NCBI RefSeq assembly: GCF_029428875.1
Contig: NZ_JAJSOO010000001.1
Span: forward strand, 2,108,001-2,172,000
Source of the DNA: Streptomyces sp. JH34
GTDB taxonomy: Bacteria; Actinomycetota; Actinomycetes; Streptomycetales; Streptomycetaceae
DNA: 64,000 nucleotides
Direction of reading: 5' to 3'
Part shown: in pieces, positions 36,735 to 45,499 of the stretch
How positions within the stretch are numbered: the stretch's first letter is position 1
How the letters are laid out: each line of letters starts with the position of its first letter
Notes under the pieces: model-generated
Database searches by the model: none
Seen by the model: the letters and a program-made list of their open reading frames with translations, nothing else
Told to the model about the DNA's origin: nothing
Made by a program: the position numbers and the translations under genes

Positions 36735-38585
36735 TCAGTCGTCTTCGTTGTCGCCGAAGTCGGGGCGGACTCCGCGCGCTGCCATGACCTCGTCGTTGGA
36801 GGTGCCGGCGGCGACCATCGGCCACACCATGGCGTCCTCGTGGACGATGAAGTCGATGACGACCGGGCGGTCGTTGATCGCGTTGGCCTCGGCGATGACC
36901 TTGTCCAGGTCGGCCGGGTCCTCGCAGCGGATCGCGTAGCAGCCCATGGCCTCGGACAGCTTGACGAAGTCCGGGACGCGCGTGCCCTTGGCGGGGACGC
37001 CGTCGCTGTCCGCGCCGGAGTGCAGCACGGTGTTGGAGTAGCGCTGGTTGTAGAACAGGGTCTGCCACTGGCGGACCATCCCGAGGGCGCCGTTGTTGAT
37101 GATCGCGACCTTGATCGGGATGTTGTTGAGCGCGCAGGTGGTGAGTTCCTGGTTGGTCATCTGGAAGCAGCCGTCGCCGTCGATCGCCCAGACCGCGCGG
37201 TCGGGCATGCCCGCCTTGGCGCCCATGGCGGCCGGGACCGCGTAGCCCATCGTCCCGGCGCCGCCGGAGTTGAGCCAGGTGGCGGGCCGCTCGTACTGGA
37301 TGAAGTGCGAGGCCCACATCTGGTGCTGGCCGACACCCGCCGCGAAGATCGTGCCCTCGGGGGCGAGTTCGCCGATGCGCTGGATGACCTGCTGCGGCGA
37401 GAGGCTGCCGTCCTCCGGCAGGTCGTAACCGACCGGGTAGGTCTCGCGCCAGCGGTTGAGGTCCTTCCACCAGGCTTCGTAGTCGCCGGTGTTGCCCTCG
37501 GTGTGCTCGGCCTGGACCGCCTGGACGAGGTCGGCGATGACCTCGCGGGCGTCACCGACGATCGGGACGTCGGCGGCACGGTTCTTGCCGATCTCGGCCG
37601 GGTCGATGTCCGCGTGGACGATCTTGGCGTACGGGGCGAAGCTGTCCAGCTTGCCGGTGACGCGGTCGTCGAACCTGGCCCCGAGCGCGACGATCAGGTC
37701 GGCCTTCTGCAGCGCGGTGACGGCGGTGACCGAACCGTGCATGCCGGGCATTCCCACGTGCAGCGGGTGGCTGTCGGGGAAGGAGCCGAGCGCCATCAGG
37801 GTGGTGGTGACGGGCGCTCCGGTGAGCTCTGCCAGGACCTTCAGCTCGGCGGTGGCGCCGGCCTTCATGACGCCGCCGCCGACGTAGAACACGGGGCGCT
37901 TCGACTGGGCGATGAGCTTGGCGGCCTCGCGGATCTGCTTGGCGTGCGGCTTGGTGACCGGACGGTAGCCGGGCAGGTCCATCGTCGGCGGCCAGCTGAA
38001 GTTGGTCTTCGCCTGCAGCGCGTCCTTGGCGATGTCGACGAGCACCGGCCCCGGGCGGCCGGTGGAGGCGATGTGGAAGGCCTCGGCGATCGTGTGCGCG
38101 ATGTCCTCGGCGCGGGTGACCAGAAAGTTGTGCTTGGTGATCGGCATGGTGATGCCGCAGATGTCGGCTTCCTGGAAGGCGTCCGTGCCGATGGCGGCGG
38201 AGGCGACCTGGCCGGTGATCGCGACCAGCGGCACGGAGTCCATGGCGGCGTCGGCGATCGGCGTGACCAGGTTGGTGGCACCGGGCCCCGAGGTGACCAT
38301 GCAGACACCGACCTTGCCCGTGGCCTGCGCGTAACCGGTGGCCGCGTGACCGGCACCCTGTTCGTGGCGGACCAGGACGTGACGGACCCGGGTGGAGTCC
38401 ATCAGCGGGTCGTACGCGGGAAGGATGCAACCGCCGGGGAGCCCGAATACGGTGTCGGCGCCGACTTCCTCGAGAGAACGGATGAGGGACTGCGCGCCCG
38501 TGAGGTGCTCGACGGAGGCGGAGGACGGTCCGCCGTTACGGGCCCGCGGCTGCGGGTGCTGGGCCCCGGTTGCCTGCTCGGTCAT
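36735..38585 (-). CDS. ilvB: Acetolactate synthase large subunit
   Basis: A 616-residue TPP enzyme that makes acetolactate or acetohydroxybutyrate. It shows the TPP glutamate in [16 protein letters not shown], the FAD-binding middle domain and the metal/TPP motif [14 protein letters not shown]...NN. The start [18 protein letters not shown] is the usual actinobacterial N-terminal extension. It is the first structural gene of ilvBNC, 148 bp after the short leader peptide gene, with an attenuator between. Confidence 0.96.
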   Translation of the reverse strand: MTEQATGAQHPQPRARNGGPSSASVEHLTGAQSLIRSLEEVGADTVFGLPGGCILPAYDPLMDSTRVRHVLVRHEQGAGHAATGYAQATGKVGVCMVTSGPGATNLVTPIADAAMDSVPLVAITGQVASAAIGTDAFQEADICGITMPITKHNFLVTRAEDIAHTIAEAFHIASTGRPGPVLVDIAKDALQAKTNFSWPPTMDLPGYRPVTKPHAKQIREAAKLIAQSKRPVFYVGGGVMKAGATAELKVLAELTGAPVTTTLMALGSFPDSHPLHVGMPGMHGSVTAVTALQKADLIVALGARFDDRVTGKLDSFAPYAKIVHADIDPAEIGKNRAADVPIVGDAREVIADLVQAVQAEHTEGNTGDYEAWWKDLNRWRETYPVGYDLPEDGSLSPQQVIQRIGELAPEGTIFAAGVGQHQMWASHFIQYERPATWLNSGGAGTMGYAVPAAMGAKAGMPDRAVWAIDGDGCFQMTNQELTTCALNNIPIKVAIINNGALGMVRQWQTLFYNQRYSNTVLHSGADSDGVPAKGTRVPDFVKLSEAMGCYAIRCEDPADLDKVIAEANAINDRPVVIDFIVHEDAMVWPMVAAGTSNDEVMAARGVRPDFGDNEDD

Positions 38586-38654
38586 CGGCCTTCTCTTCTC
38601 GAAGCTGAGGGTTTATGCGGTGTTTTTGTGGTGTTTTGCAAGGTCCCGGTGCAA

Positions 38655-38689
38655 CAAAAAACCCCTCGCGCCGTGAGGCAAGCGAGGGG
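38655..38689 (-). terminator. ilvB attenuator terminator
   Basis: In the ilvB transcript CCCCUCGC, a 12-nt loop and GCGAGGGG form an 8-bp stem followed by six U. It lies about 70 bp before the ilvB start and 44 nt after the leader stop codon. Confidence 0.85.
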
Positions 38690-38690
38690 A

Positions 38691-38746
38691 GCGCGCCGGT
38701 GCGGTCTGCAGGGTGTCCATGAGTGACCCTGCTTCAGCCGACGCGC
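38691..38746 (-). promoter_or_regulatory. ilvB leader alternative pairing region
   Basis: GCGCGTCGG within leader codons 10-13 (38746-38738) can pair over nine positions (one G-U) with CCGGCGCGC (38699-38691), which ends one base from the terminator stem. Between them a hairpin with 7-bp arms GCAGGGT/ACCCTGC (38708-38732) follows the leader stop codon. These are the pieces expected of ribosome-mediated attenuation. Confidence 0.5.
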
Positions 38747-38775
38747 TTTCCAAGTACGAGAATTCGGGTGCGCAT
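38734..38775 (-). CDS. ilvB leader peptide (MRTRILVLGKRVG)
   Basis: A 13-residue leader with Ile-Leu-Val-Leu in a row, encoded by ATT CTC GTA CTT, three of which are rare in this high-GC genome. This is the known attenuation leader of actinobacterial ilvB operons, which senses charged Ile, Leu and Val tRNAs. Its ATG is probably at or next to the start of transcription, because TTGACA (38812-38807) lies 32 bp upstream, leaving no space for a ribosome binding site-bearing leader. It ends 44 nt before the terminator. Confidence 0.88.
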   Translation of the reverse strand: MRTRILVLGKRVG

Positions 38776-38782
38776 GGCATTG

Positions 38783-38812
38783 ACCCTCTCTCCGGCACGC
38801 ACACGGTGTCAA
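38783..38812 (-). promoter_or_regulatory. putative ilvBNC promoter
   Basis: On the minus strand TTGACA (38812-38807) and GAGGGT (38788-38783) are 18 bp apart. Transcription would begin at about 38776-38775, the A of the leader ATG, so the leader mRNA may be leaderless. The -35 overlaps the stop codon of the upstream GGDEF/EAL gene. Confidence 0.5.
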
Positions 38813-41742
38813 GTGGGTGGGACGGGCGTCTCATCATGTGAGCGACCCTGGAGCGGGATGACGCCACCCGCGAGCACCGGCTGAGCGGCGGCGACGACGC
38901 CCGGGACGGGGTACTTCCCCCGGATCAGGGTGCGCCGCAGCCGGTACTCGTCCAGCGGGCCGGCGAAGGCCATCCCCTGGCCGTGGGTGCACCCCATGGC
39001 GCGCAGGGTGCGCACCTGTTCGGGCACGTCCACGCCTTCGGCCACGGACTGCATGCCGAGGTCTCCCGCGATGCGCAGCAGCCCGCTGGTGATCTTGTGC
39101 AGCCTCGCCGATTCGACGACGCCCTCCACCAGGCACCGGTCCAGCTTCAGGACGTCGATGGGGAGCCGGCGCAGGGCGTTGACCGCGGCGTACCCGCTGC
39201 CGAAGCCGTCGAGTGCGATCCGGACCCCGAGGCGGCGCAGCGCGACCAGGCGCTGTTCCAGCTCGTCGAAGGAGATCCGGGGGTCGTTGTCCCCCACTTC
39301 GATCATGAGGGCTCCGGAGGGCAGCCCGTGCCGCGTCAGGAGCGCCTCGACGGAGCCCGGCGGCAGGGCACTGTCCAGGAGCCGGGCGGCCGAGACGCGC
39401 ACGGAGAGGGAGACGGAATGCCCGGCCCGGAAGCGGTCGGCGGCCTGCTCGACCGCCTCCTCCAGCAGCCAGCTGCCGAGCTCGGCCGCGCGTTCGCTGC
39501 CTTCGGACACGCGGAGGAACTCTGCGGGGGTGAACAGGATGCCCTGCGCGGAGCGCCAGCGTGCCTGGGCGGCGACGGCCGCGACCGTGCCGCTGGCCAG
39601 GTGGACGACGGGCTGGTGCAGCAGGGCGAATTCACCCTCGCGCAGGGCCGTGCGCAGCCGCGCGGCCAGCTCGGACCGGCGCACGACGTCGGCCTGCATC
39701 TGGGGGGCGTACAGCTCGACCCTGCCCTTGCCGTTCGCCTTGGCGCGGTACATGGCGAGGTCGGCGTTGCGCATGAGGTCCTTGGGCGTGATGGAGGGCT
39801 CCGCGAAGGCGACCCCGATGGAGGCGGCCACCCGCACCTCGCCGGTGCCGATCCGGTACGGCTGGGACAGCCTGAGCCGCAGCCGGTCGGCGATCTCGTG
39901 GACCTGGTACTCCCTGGCCGCCTGGTCACGGGTTCCGTCGCCGACGATCAGCGCGGCGAACTCGTCGCCCCCGAGGCGTGCCGCGGTGTCCGAGGCGCGC
40001 ACCGACTCCTGGAGGCGGCGCGCGGCCTGGACGAGGAGTTCGTCGCCCGCCTGGTGGCCTATGGAGTCGTTGACCGCCTTGAAGCCGTCGAGGTCGATGA
40101 AGAGCACGGCGGTACCGGGATCCCCGGCCCGGCGGCCCCCGAGCGCCTGGCCGACCCGGGTGGTGAAGAGGGAGCGGTTGGGCAGGTCGGTGAGCGGGTC
40201 GTGTTCGGCGTTGTGCTGGAGCTGCGCCTGCAGTCGGACCCGCTCGGTCACGTCGCGGCTGTTGAGCAGCAGACCGCCCTGGTGGCGGTTGACGGTGGAC
40301 TCGACGTGGAGCCAGTCGCCGGTGCCCGATCCGAAGCGGCACTCGATGCGGGTGGTGGGCTCCTCGCGGGCCGGCGCGGCGAGGAAGCGCCGCAGCTCGT
40401 GGACCACTCCCCCGAGGTCGTCGGGGTGGATGATCGACGACAGCTCCGCACCGACGAGGTCCTCGGCGTCACGCCGGTAGACCCCGGCAGCCGCGGGACT
40501 CACGTAGCGGAGCACCCCGCTCGGCTCGGCGATCATGATGACGTCGCTGGAGCCCTGGACCAGGGAGCGGAAGTGGTTCTCCTTCTGGGCCAGTTCCTGG
40601 TTGAGCGCGATGTTGTCGAGGAGCATGATCGCCTGGCGCAGGACGAGGGCGAGCACGACCGTGCAGCCGGTGAGCACCACCACCCTGTCGACCCTCCGGC
40701 CCTCCACGACGTTGTACAGGATGCCGAGGGTGCAGACCGCCGCGGCCAGATAGGGCGTGAGCGCGGCGAGGGACCCGGCGATCGGGCGGCTCGCGGCACG
40801 CGGCTCGGGTGAGGGGGCCTCGACAGCGTTGTCCTTGCCGCGATGGGCACCCCAGGGCGCGTAGGCGAGAAGCATGGAACCGGCGAACCAGCCCGCGTCC
40901 AGCAACTGGCCCGAGTGGTAGGACGAGCGCATCAGCGGAGCGGTGAACAGGGCGTCGCACAGCACGGTCAGGGCGAGGCCGGCGATGGCCGTGTTCACTG
41001 CCGGCCTGTTCATGTTGACCCGCCGGAAGTGCAGTGCGAGGACCATGGAGACCAGCACGATGTCGAGCAGGGGGTAGGCGAGCGAGAGGGCCGCCCTGGC
41101 CACGCTCTCCCCCTCGGCGTTCGCGACCTGGGCGGTGTGGGCCAGGGCGAGGCTCCAGGAGAGCGTCAGCAGGGATCCGCCGATCAGCCAGGCGTCCAGC
41201 ACCAGGCAGACCCAGCCCGCCCGCGTGACGGGCCGTTTGGCCAGGACCAGCAGCCCGACGACGGCCGGCGGGGCGAAGCAGAGGAAGAAGAGGTCCGCGA
41301 GGGACGGAGAAGGCACTTCACGCCCCAGCACCACCTCGTACCACCCCCAGATCGCGTTGCCTCCGGCGGCCATGGCCGAGGACAGTGCGAAGAGGAGCCA
41401 GGCGGGCCGGAAACGGCCGCCGCCGACGCGGGCGTAGAGGAAGCAGGAGACAGCGGCGATCAGGGCGGCGACGCTGAGACCGAAGTCACCCATGAGGAGA
41501 GCGACTTCGGGCGACCCCCAGCCGAACGCGGCACCCAGGGCGTATCCGCCGCAGACGACGGCGAGAACGAGCTGGGCGCGCAGCCCGGAGGACCGTCCGG
41601 CTGCCGGCTGCCTGGAGAGCAGGGCCCCGAGGGCGCTCACCGGAGAGCCCCTCGGGCCTGCCCCGGCGCCCTCGCCGCCGTCGGCTTCTCCCGCTCGTCC
41701 CGCCGCGTCGGTTCGTATCTCCACTGGCCGAACATCGCTCAT
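38809..41742 (-). CDS. cdgE: Membrane-bound PAS-GGDEF-EAL protein (c-di-GMP turnover; CdgE-like)
   Basis: About 977 residues. The N-terminal half has around ten transmembrane helices, followed by a PAS domain (about 385-500, VIMIAEPSGVLRYVSPAAAGVYRR), a GGDEF domain with intact LGGDEF at residues 591-595 and an EAL domain. The EAL motif itself is replaced by AAQ (724-726), so diguanylate cyclase activity is likely and phosphodiesterase activity unlikely. The symbol rests on remembered synteny with SCO5511 beside ilvB. ATG 41742 is chosen (GAGGGGGCG upstream); ATG 41835 is an alternative, but it lies inside a BldD-like box. It is directly upstream of the ilvB promoter. Confidence 0.85.
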   Translation of the reverse strand: MSDVRPVEIRTDAAGRAGEADGGEGAGAGPRGSPVSALGALLSRQPAAGRSSGLRAQLVLAVVCGGYALGAAFGWGSPEVALLMGDFGLSVAALIAAVSCFLYARVGGGRFRPAWLLFALSSAMAAGGNAIWGWYEVVLGREVPSPSLADLFFLCFAPPAVVGLLVLAKRPVTRAGWVCLVLDAWLIGGSLLTLSWSLALAHTAQVANAEGESVARAALSLAYPLLDIVLVSMVLALHFRRVNMNRPAVNTAIAGLALTVLCDALFTAPLMRSSYHSGQLLDAGWFAGSMLLAYAPWGAHRGKDNAVEAPSPEPRAASRPIAGSLAALTPYLAAAVCTLGILYNVVEGRRVDRVVVLTGCTVVLALVLRQAIMLLDNIALNQELAQKENHFRSLVQGSSDVIMIAEPSGVLRYVSPAAAGVYRRDAEDLVGAELSSIIHPDDLGGVVHELRRFLAAPAREEPTTRIECRFGSGTGDWLHVESTVNRHQGGLLLNSRDVTERVRLQAQLQHNAEHDPLTDLPNRSLFTTRVGQALGGRRAGDPGTAVLFIDLDGFKAVNDSIGHQAGDELLVQAARRLQESVRASDTAARLGGDEFAALIVGDGTRDQAAREYQVHEIADRLRLRLSQPYRIGTGEVRVAASIGVAFAEPSITPKDLMRNADLAMYRAKANGKGRVELYAPQMQADVVRRSELAARLRTALREGEFALLHQPVVHLASGTVAAVAAQARWRSAQGILFTPAEFLRVSEGSERAAELGSWLLEEAVEQAADRFRAGHSVSLSVRVSAARLLDSALPPGSVEALLTRHGLPSGALMIEVGDNDPRISFDELEQRLVALRRLGVRIALDGFGSGYAAVNALRRLPIDVLKLDRCLVEGVVESARLHKITSGLLRIAGDLGMQSVAEGVDVPEQVRTLRAMGCTHGQGMAFAGPLDEYRLRRTLIRGKYPVPGVVAAAQPVLAGGVIPLQGRSHDETPVPPT

Positions 41743-41820
41743 CGCCCCCTCGCGATCCGCTTCCTCCCCGGCGCCGCCCCTTCCACGGCGCTGCCCTCTT
41801 GCGGACGATACACCAGAGTC

Positions 41821-41835
41821 GTCACTCAGGGACAT
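41821..41835. promoter_or_regulatory. BldD-like box upstream of the GGDEF/EAL gene
   Basis: GTCACTCAGGGACAT matches the BldD consensus nTnACnC(A/T)GnGTnAn except for one base (A for T). It lies about 80-95 bp before ATG 41742, near where the promoter should be. BldD is known to bind c-di-GMP and to control genes for c-di-GMP enzymes in Streptomyces. Confidence 0.5.
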
Positions 41836-41907
41836 AGTCGCCCTACTCTCCGTAACGACATGGGGTGTTGACGGGACGCGGAGCGGTCGGGCCACTGCGG
41901 AGCGTGG

Positions 41908-42858
41908 TCAGCCGGTCGTCAGGACGAGGTTGCCGACCGGCTCCCCCGCCGCGAACCGGGTCAGCTGTCCGGCCAGCAGACGCTTGGCCCGGGGAAGGAA
42001 CGCCGAGGTGCTGCCGCCCACATGAGGGGTGATCAGTGTGTGGGGAGCATGCCAGAGAGGGTGCCCCGCGGGCAGGGGTTCGGGGTCGGTCACGTCGAGG
42101 GCGGCACGCAGCCGGCCGGACTCGAGTTCGGCCAGCAGGGCGTCGGTGTCGACGACGGCGCCGCGTGCGACGTTCACGAGCAGTGCGCCGTCCCGCATCG
42201 CTGCGAGGAAGCGGGGCCCCACCAGCCCTTGTGTGGAAGGGTTCAGCGGCGTGGACAGGATGACGACGTCGGCTTCGGGGAGCAGCGCCGGAAGGTCTTC
42301 GATCGCGTGTACGGGGCCGCGTGCGGTCGTCCGTGCGGAGCGCGCGACGCGCACCACCCGCGCGCACTCGAAGGGTTCGAGCCGGTCCTCGATGGCCGCG
42401 CCGATCGATCCGTACCCCACCACGAGCACGGACTTGTCGGCGAGGGCCGGGTAGAAACCGGACCTCCACTCCTCCTCGTCCTGGCCGTGCACGAAGCCCG
42501 GGAACCCGCGGAGCGAGGCGAGGACCAGCGCGAGTGCGAGCTCGGCCGTCGATGCCTCGTGCACACCCTTGGCGTTGCACAGCCGGACTCCGGCAGGCAG
42601 CAGGCCGAGCCCCGGCTCCACGTGGTCCATGCCCGCGGAGAGCGTCTGTACGACCTGGACCGCCTTCATCTCCCCGAGGGGGCGGACCGCGACCTCGGAG
42701 CCCTTCATGTACGGGACGACGTAGAACGCGCAGTCGGCGGGATCCGCAGGGTAGTCCCGGCCGCCGTCCCAGAAACGGTAGTTGAGACCCTCGGGGAGGC
42801 CGTCGATCTCCTCGGCGGCGAAGGGCAGCCATACGTCGGTGGCGGTTGCAGCAGTCAT
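41908..42858 (-). CDS. D-isomer specific 2-hydroxyacid dehydrogenase family protein
   Basis: A 316-residue NAD-dependent oxidoreductase. The Rossmann motif is VVGYGSIGAAIEDRL; the catalytic arginine is in LLVNVARGAVVD, the glutamate in DVTDPEPLP and the histidine in ITPHVGGS. It is shorter than SerA and has no ACT domain, more like glyoxylate/hydroxypyruvate or phosphonate-type reductases. ATG 42858 is used; a GTG two codons earlier is possible and neither has a clear ribosome binding site. It diverges from an aldo/keto reductase gene with a palindrome in between. The physiological substrate is unknown. Confidence 0.88.
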   Translation of the reverse strand: MTAATATDVWLPFAAEEIDGLPEGLNYRFWDGGRDYPADPADCAFYVVPYMKGSEVAVRPLGEMKAVQVVQTLSAGMDHVEPGLGLLPAGVRLCNAKGVHEASTAELALALVLASLRGFPGFVHGQDEEEWRSGFYPALADKSVLVVGYGSIGAAIEDRLEPFECARVVRVARSARTTARGPVHAIEDLPALLPEADVVILSTPLNPSTQGLVGPRFLAAMRDGALLVNVARGAVVDTDALLAELESGRLRAALDVTDPEPLPAGHPLWHAPHTLITPHVGGSTSAFLPRAKRLLAGQLTRFAAGEPVGNLVLTTG

Positions 42859-42918
42859 GGTCACGAGGCTATGCGAAGGCCGCGGAGCCGCAGAGGTTAC
42901 TTTGGGGTGCTGGTGGGC

Positions 42919-42932
42919 CCCGTGATCACGGG
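42919..42932. promoter_or_regulatory. palindrome between hydroxyacid dehydrogenase and aldo/keto reductase genes
   Basis: CCCGTGATCACGGG, a perfect 14-bp palindrome, sits in the 95-bp region between two divergent oxidoreductase start codons. No regulator gene is adjacent, so the protein that binds it would be encoded elsewhere. Confidence 0.45.
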
Positions 42933-42953
42933 ACCGAGGGAGGGTTCGGGGAG

Positions 42954-43946
42954 TTGGAGCGCAGGACTATCGGTGCGACGGCGCTCGCCGTGGGTGCGGT
43001 CGGGCTGGGCTGCATGCCGATGAGCTGGGCCTACGACACGTCGCAGCAGCGTGGCGACCGCTCGGTGCGGACGGTGCACGCCGCACTGGACGCGGGTGTC
43101 CAACTGCTCGACACCGCCGACATGTACGGGCCCTTCACCAACGAGCTGCTCATCGGCCGGGCACTCAGGGGACGCCGGTCCGAGGCCTTCCTCTCCACGA
43201 AGTGCGGTCTGCTCGTGGGCGATCAGCACATCGTGGCCAACGGCCGTCCCGGCTATGTGCGCCGGGCGTGTGACGCCTCGCTGCGACGGCTCCAGACCGA
43301 TGTGATCGATCTCTACCAGCTGCACCGGGCCGACCCCGAGGTACCGGTCGAGGAGACCTGGGGGGCCATGGCGGACCTGGTGACCGCCGGCAAGGTGCGG
43401 GCGCTGGGGCTGTGCGCGGTGGGTGCGAGGGCCGGCCGCCGGCCGGGGGCGCGGATGCACGACGGGACCATCCGGCAGCTGGAGCGGATCCAACAGGTCT
43501 TTCCCGTCAGCGCGGTCCAGGCCGAGCTCTCCGTGTGGTCGCCACAGGCGCTGGAGGACCTGCTGCCGTGGTGCGCGGCCCGGGGGGTGGGTGTACTGGC
43601 GGCGATGCCGCTGGGCAGCGGCTACCTCACGGGCACGCTCAAACCCGGCCAGGGCTTCGAGCCGGACGACCCGCGGGCCAGGCACCCCCGCTTCACCGCG
43701 GAGATGATGGCGGCCAACCAGCCCGTGGTGGCGGGGCTGCGCAGGATCGCGGAGCGGCACGGCGCCACTCCGGCGCAGGTGGCTCTGGCCTGGGTCCTGA
43801 GGCAGGGCAGGTACGTGGTGCCCGTGCCCGGCGCGAAGAGGGAGCGGTGGGCCGTGGAGAACGCGGGGGCGGCGGGGCTGGTGCTCACGGACCGGGACCT
43901 GGCCGAGATGGCCGGGCTGCCGCGGGCCCGCGGGTCGTGGGACTGA
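42954..43946 (+). CDS. Aldo/keto reductase
   Basis: A 330-residue NADPH-dependent reductase barrel. The catalytic tetrad is visible: Asp and Tyr in LLDTADMYGP, Lys in STKCGLL and His in YQLHRAD. The segment MPLGSGYLTG and the late YVVPVPGAKRERWAVENAGA are the cofactor-binding elements of this AKR group. The start TTG 42954 gives LERRTIGATALAVGAVGLGCM, normal for the family; a purine-rich GAGGGAGGG precedes it, and no better start is in frame. Substrate unknown. Confidence 0.88.
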   Translation: MERRTIGATALAVGAVGLGCMPMSWAYDTSQQRGDRSVRTVHAALDAGVQLLDTADMYGPFTNELLIGRALRGRRSEAFLSTKCGLLVGDQHIVANGRPGYVRRACDASLRRLQTDVIDLYQLHRADPEVPVEETWGAMADLVTAGKVRALGLCAVGARAGRRPGARMHDGTIRQLERIQQVFPVSAVQAELSVWSPQALEDLLPWCAARGVGVLAAMPLGSGYLTGTLKPGQGFEPDDPRARHPRFTAEMMAANQPVVAGLRRIAERHGATPAQVALAWVLRQGRYVVPVPGAKRERWAVENAGAAGLVLTDRDLAEMAGLPRARGSWD

Positions 43947-44119
43947 CCCCCGTGGTGCGGCTGCCCGGGGCGACTGCCGGGACGGCGGTCGGTGCTCCCG
44001 GGACCGTGGGACCGGCCTCGCGGTGAGGGAGTGCCGGGAGAATCGCCGGAGATCGGGAACCCGTGACGGAGCCGCGGTGTAAGAACAGTAGTCGTGCGAC
44101 CGTCGAAAGGATCGGTGCT

Positions 44120-45298
44120 GTGCAAACTCCCGTGCTGCGCAAGGGGGCGGTGGCCCTGCTCGCCTCGGCCTCCCTCCTGCTGTCCGCCTGCTCGTCCGCC
44201 GACGGGCCGGCGGCCGGTGAGGACGCGTCCTCGCCCCGGGCGGGCACCACGTCCGCCCCGGCCTCCGCGAGCCAGTCGGCGGACCTCCCTCCGGCCAAGG
44301 GCTCGGTCGAGGTGGTGAAGACCCTCACGGACGGCCTCGCGTCCCCGTGGGGCGTCGCCGCGCTGCCCGGGGGCGACCTGCTGGTCGGCTCGCGGGACGA
44401 GGCGACGATCACCCGCATCGACGCGGAGAGCGGCGAGAAGACCCTGCTGGGCTCGGTCCCGGGGGTCGCACCGGCGGGCGAGGGCGGACTGCTCGGTCTC
44501 GCGGTCGCCCCTACCTTCGGCGCGGACCATCTCGTCTACGCGTACTTCACCACTGAGTCGGACAACCGGATCGCCCGCCTCCAGTACGACGAGAAGAAGC
44601 CTCCCGGCCAGCAACTGGGTGCCCCGGACACCATCCTGCGTGGCATCCCGAAGGGCTCCATCCACAACGGCGGGCGGATCGCGTTCGGACCCGACCGCAT
44701 GCTGTACGCGGGCACGGGCGAGACGGGGGACACGGGTCTCGCCCAGGACAAGTCGTCCCCCTCGGGCAAGATCCTGCGTATGACGCCCGACGGCGAGCCA
44801 GTGCACGGCAATCCCGAGGGCGACTCGGTGGTCTATTCCTACGGACACCGCAATGTTCAGGGGCTGGCCTGGGACAGCGGGAAGCGGCTCTGGGCCTCCG
44901 AATTCGGCCAGAACACCTGGGACGAGCTGAATCTGATCGAGCCGGGCAAGAACTACGGCTGGCCCGACGCCGAGGGGAAGGAAGGCACGCCCGGGTTCGT
45001 CGATCCGGTGGCCCAGTGGAAGACCTCGGAGGCCTCGCCGAGCGGCATCGCGTACGCCGAGGGATCGATCTGGATGGCGGGACTGCGGGGCGAGCGGCTC
45101 TGGCGGATCCCGCTGTCGGGGAAGGCCGGCGGCGAACCCCTCGCCGATCCCCAGGCCTTCCTGGAGGGGAAGTACGGCCGGCTCCGCACGGTGCTCGCCG
45201 CGGGCGGCGACAAGCTCTGGCTGGTCACGAGCAACACGGACGGCCGTGGCACCGTGAAGCCGGGCGACGACCGGATCCTGCTGCTGAAGGTGACGTAG
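44120..45298 (+). CDS. PQQ-dependent sugar dehydrogenase-type lipoprotein
   Basis: A 392-residue exported beta-propeller. GTG 44120 (AAAGGA nine bases upstream) starts a lipoprotein signal peptide with lipobox LSACSS; a Ser/Ala/Pro-rich linker follows. The catalytic propeller matches the glucose/sorbosone dehydrogenase family: [47 protein letters not shown] and [25 protein letters not shown]. The enzyme would oxidise aldose sugars outside the cell, but whether PQQ is bound cannot be shown. The stop is followed by a 9-bp tandem repeat array. Confidence 0.88.
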   Translation: MQTPVLRKGAVALLASASLLLSACSSADGPAAGEDASSPRAGTTSAPASASQSADLPPAKGSVEVVKTLTDGLASPWGVAALPGGDLLVGSRDEATITRIDAESGEKTLLGSVPGVAPAGEGGLLGLAVAPTFGADHLVYAYFTTESDNRIARLQYDEKKPPGQQLGAPDTILRGIPKGSIHNGGRIAFGPDRMLYAGTGETGDTGLAQDKSSPSGKILRMTPDGEPVHGNPEGDSVVYSYGHRNVQGLAWDSGKRLWASEFGQNTWDELNLIEPGKNYGWPDAEGKEGTPGFVDPVAQWKTSEASPSGIAYAEGSIWMAGLRGERLWRIPLSGKAGGEPLADPQAFLEGKYGRLRTVLAAGGDKLWLVTSNTDGRGTVKPGDDRILLLKVT

Positions 45299-45359
45299 CG
45301 GGGGCGGTCCGAGCGCTGTCGGGCACGGCCGGGTCCGGGTCGGCCTGCGGTCGGCGGCC

Positions 45360-45481
45360 GGGTCCGACGGGTCCGACGGGTCCGACGGGTCCGACGGGTC
45401 CGACGGGTCCGACGGGTCCGACGGGTCCGACGGGTCCGACGGGTCCGACGGGTCCGACGGGTCCGACGGGTCCGACGGGTC
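45360..45481. repeat. 9-bp tandem repeat (minisatellite), 13 full copies plus 5 bp
   Basis: GGGTCCGAC is repeated 13 times without any mismatch from 45360 to 45476, followed by GGGTC. It fills most of the 201-bp space between two convergent genes, the sugar dehydrogenase and the LAL regulator, and lies outside both. One forward frame would read Gly-Pro-Thr repeats, but no gene there is supported. Its identity suggests recent expansion by slippage. Confidence 0.97.
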
Positions 45482-45499
45482 AGTGTCCCTGTCCCGGCC

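Noticed and set aside
45360..45481. Possible CRISPR array
   Set aside because: The repeats are 9 bp and directly adjacent, with no spacers and no cas genes nearby.
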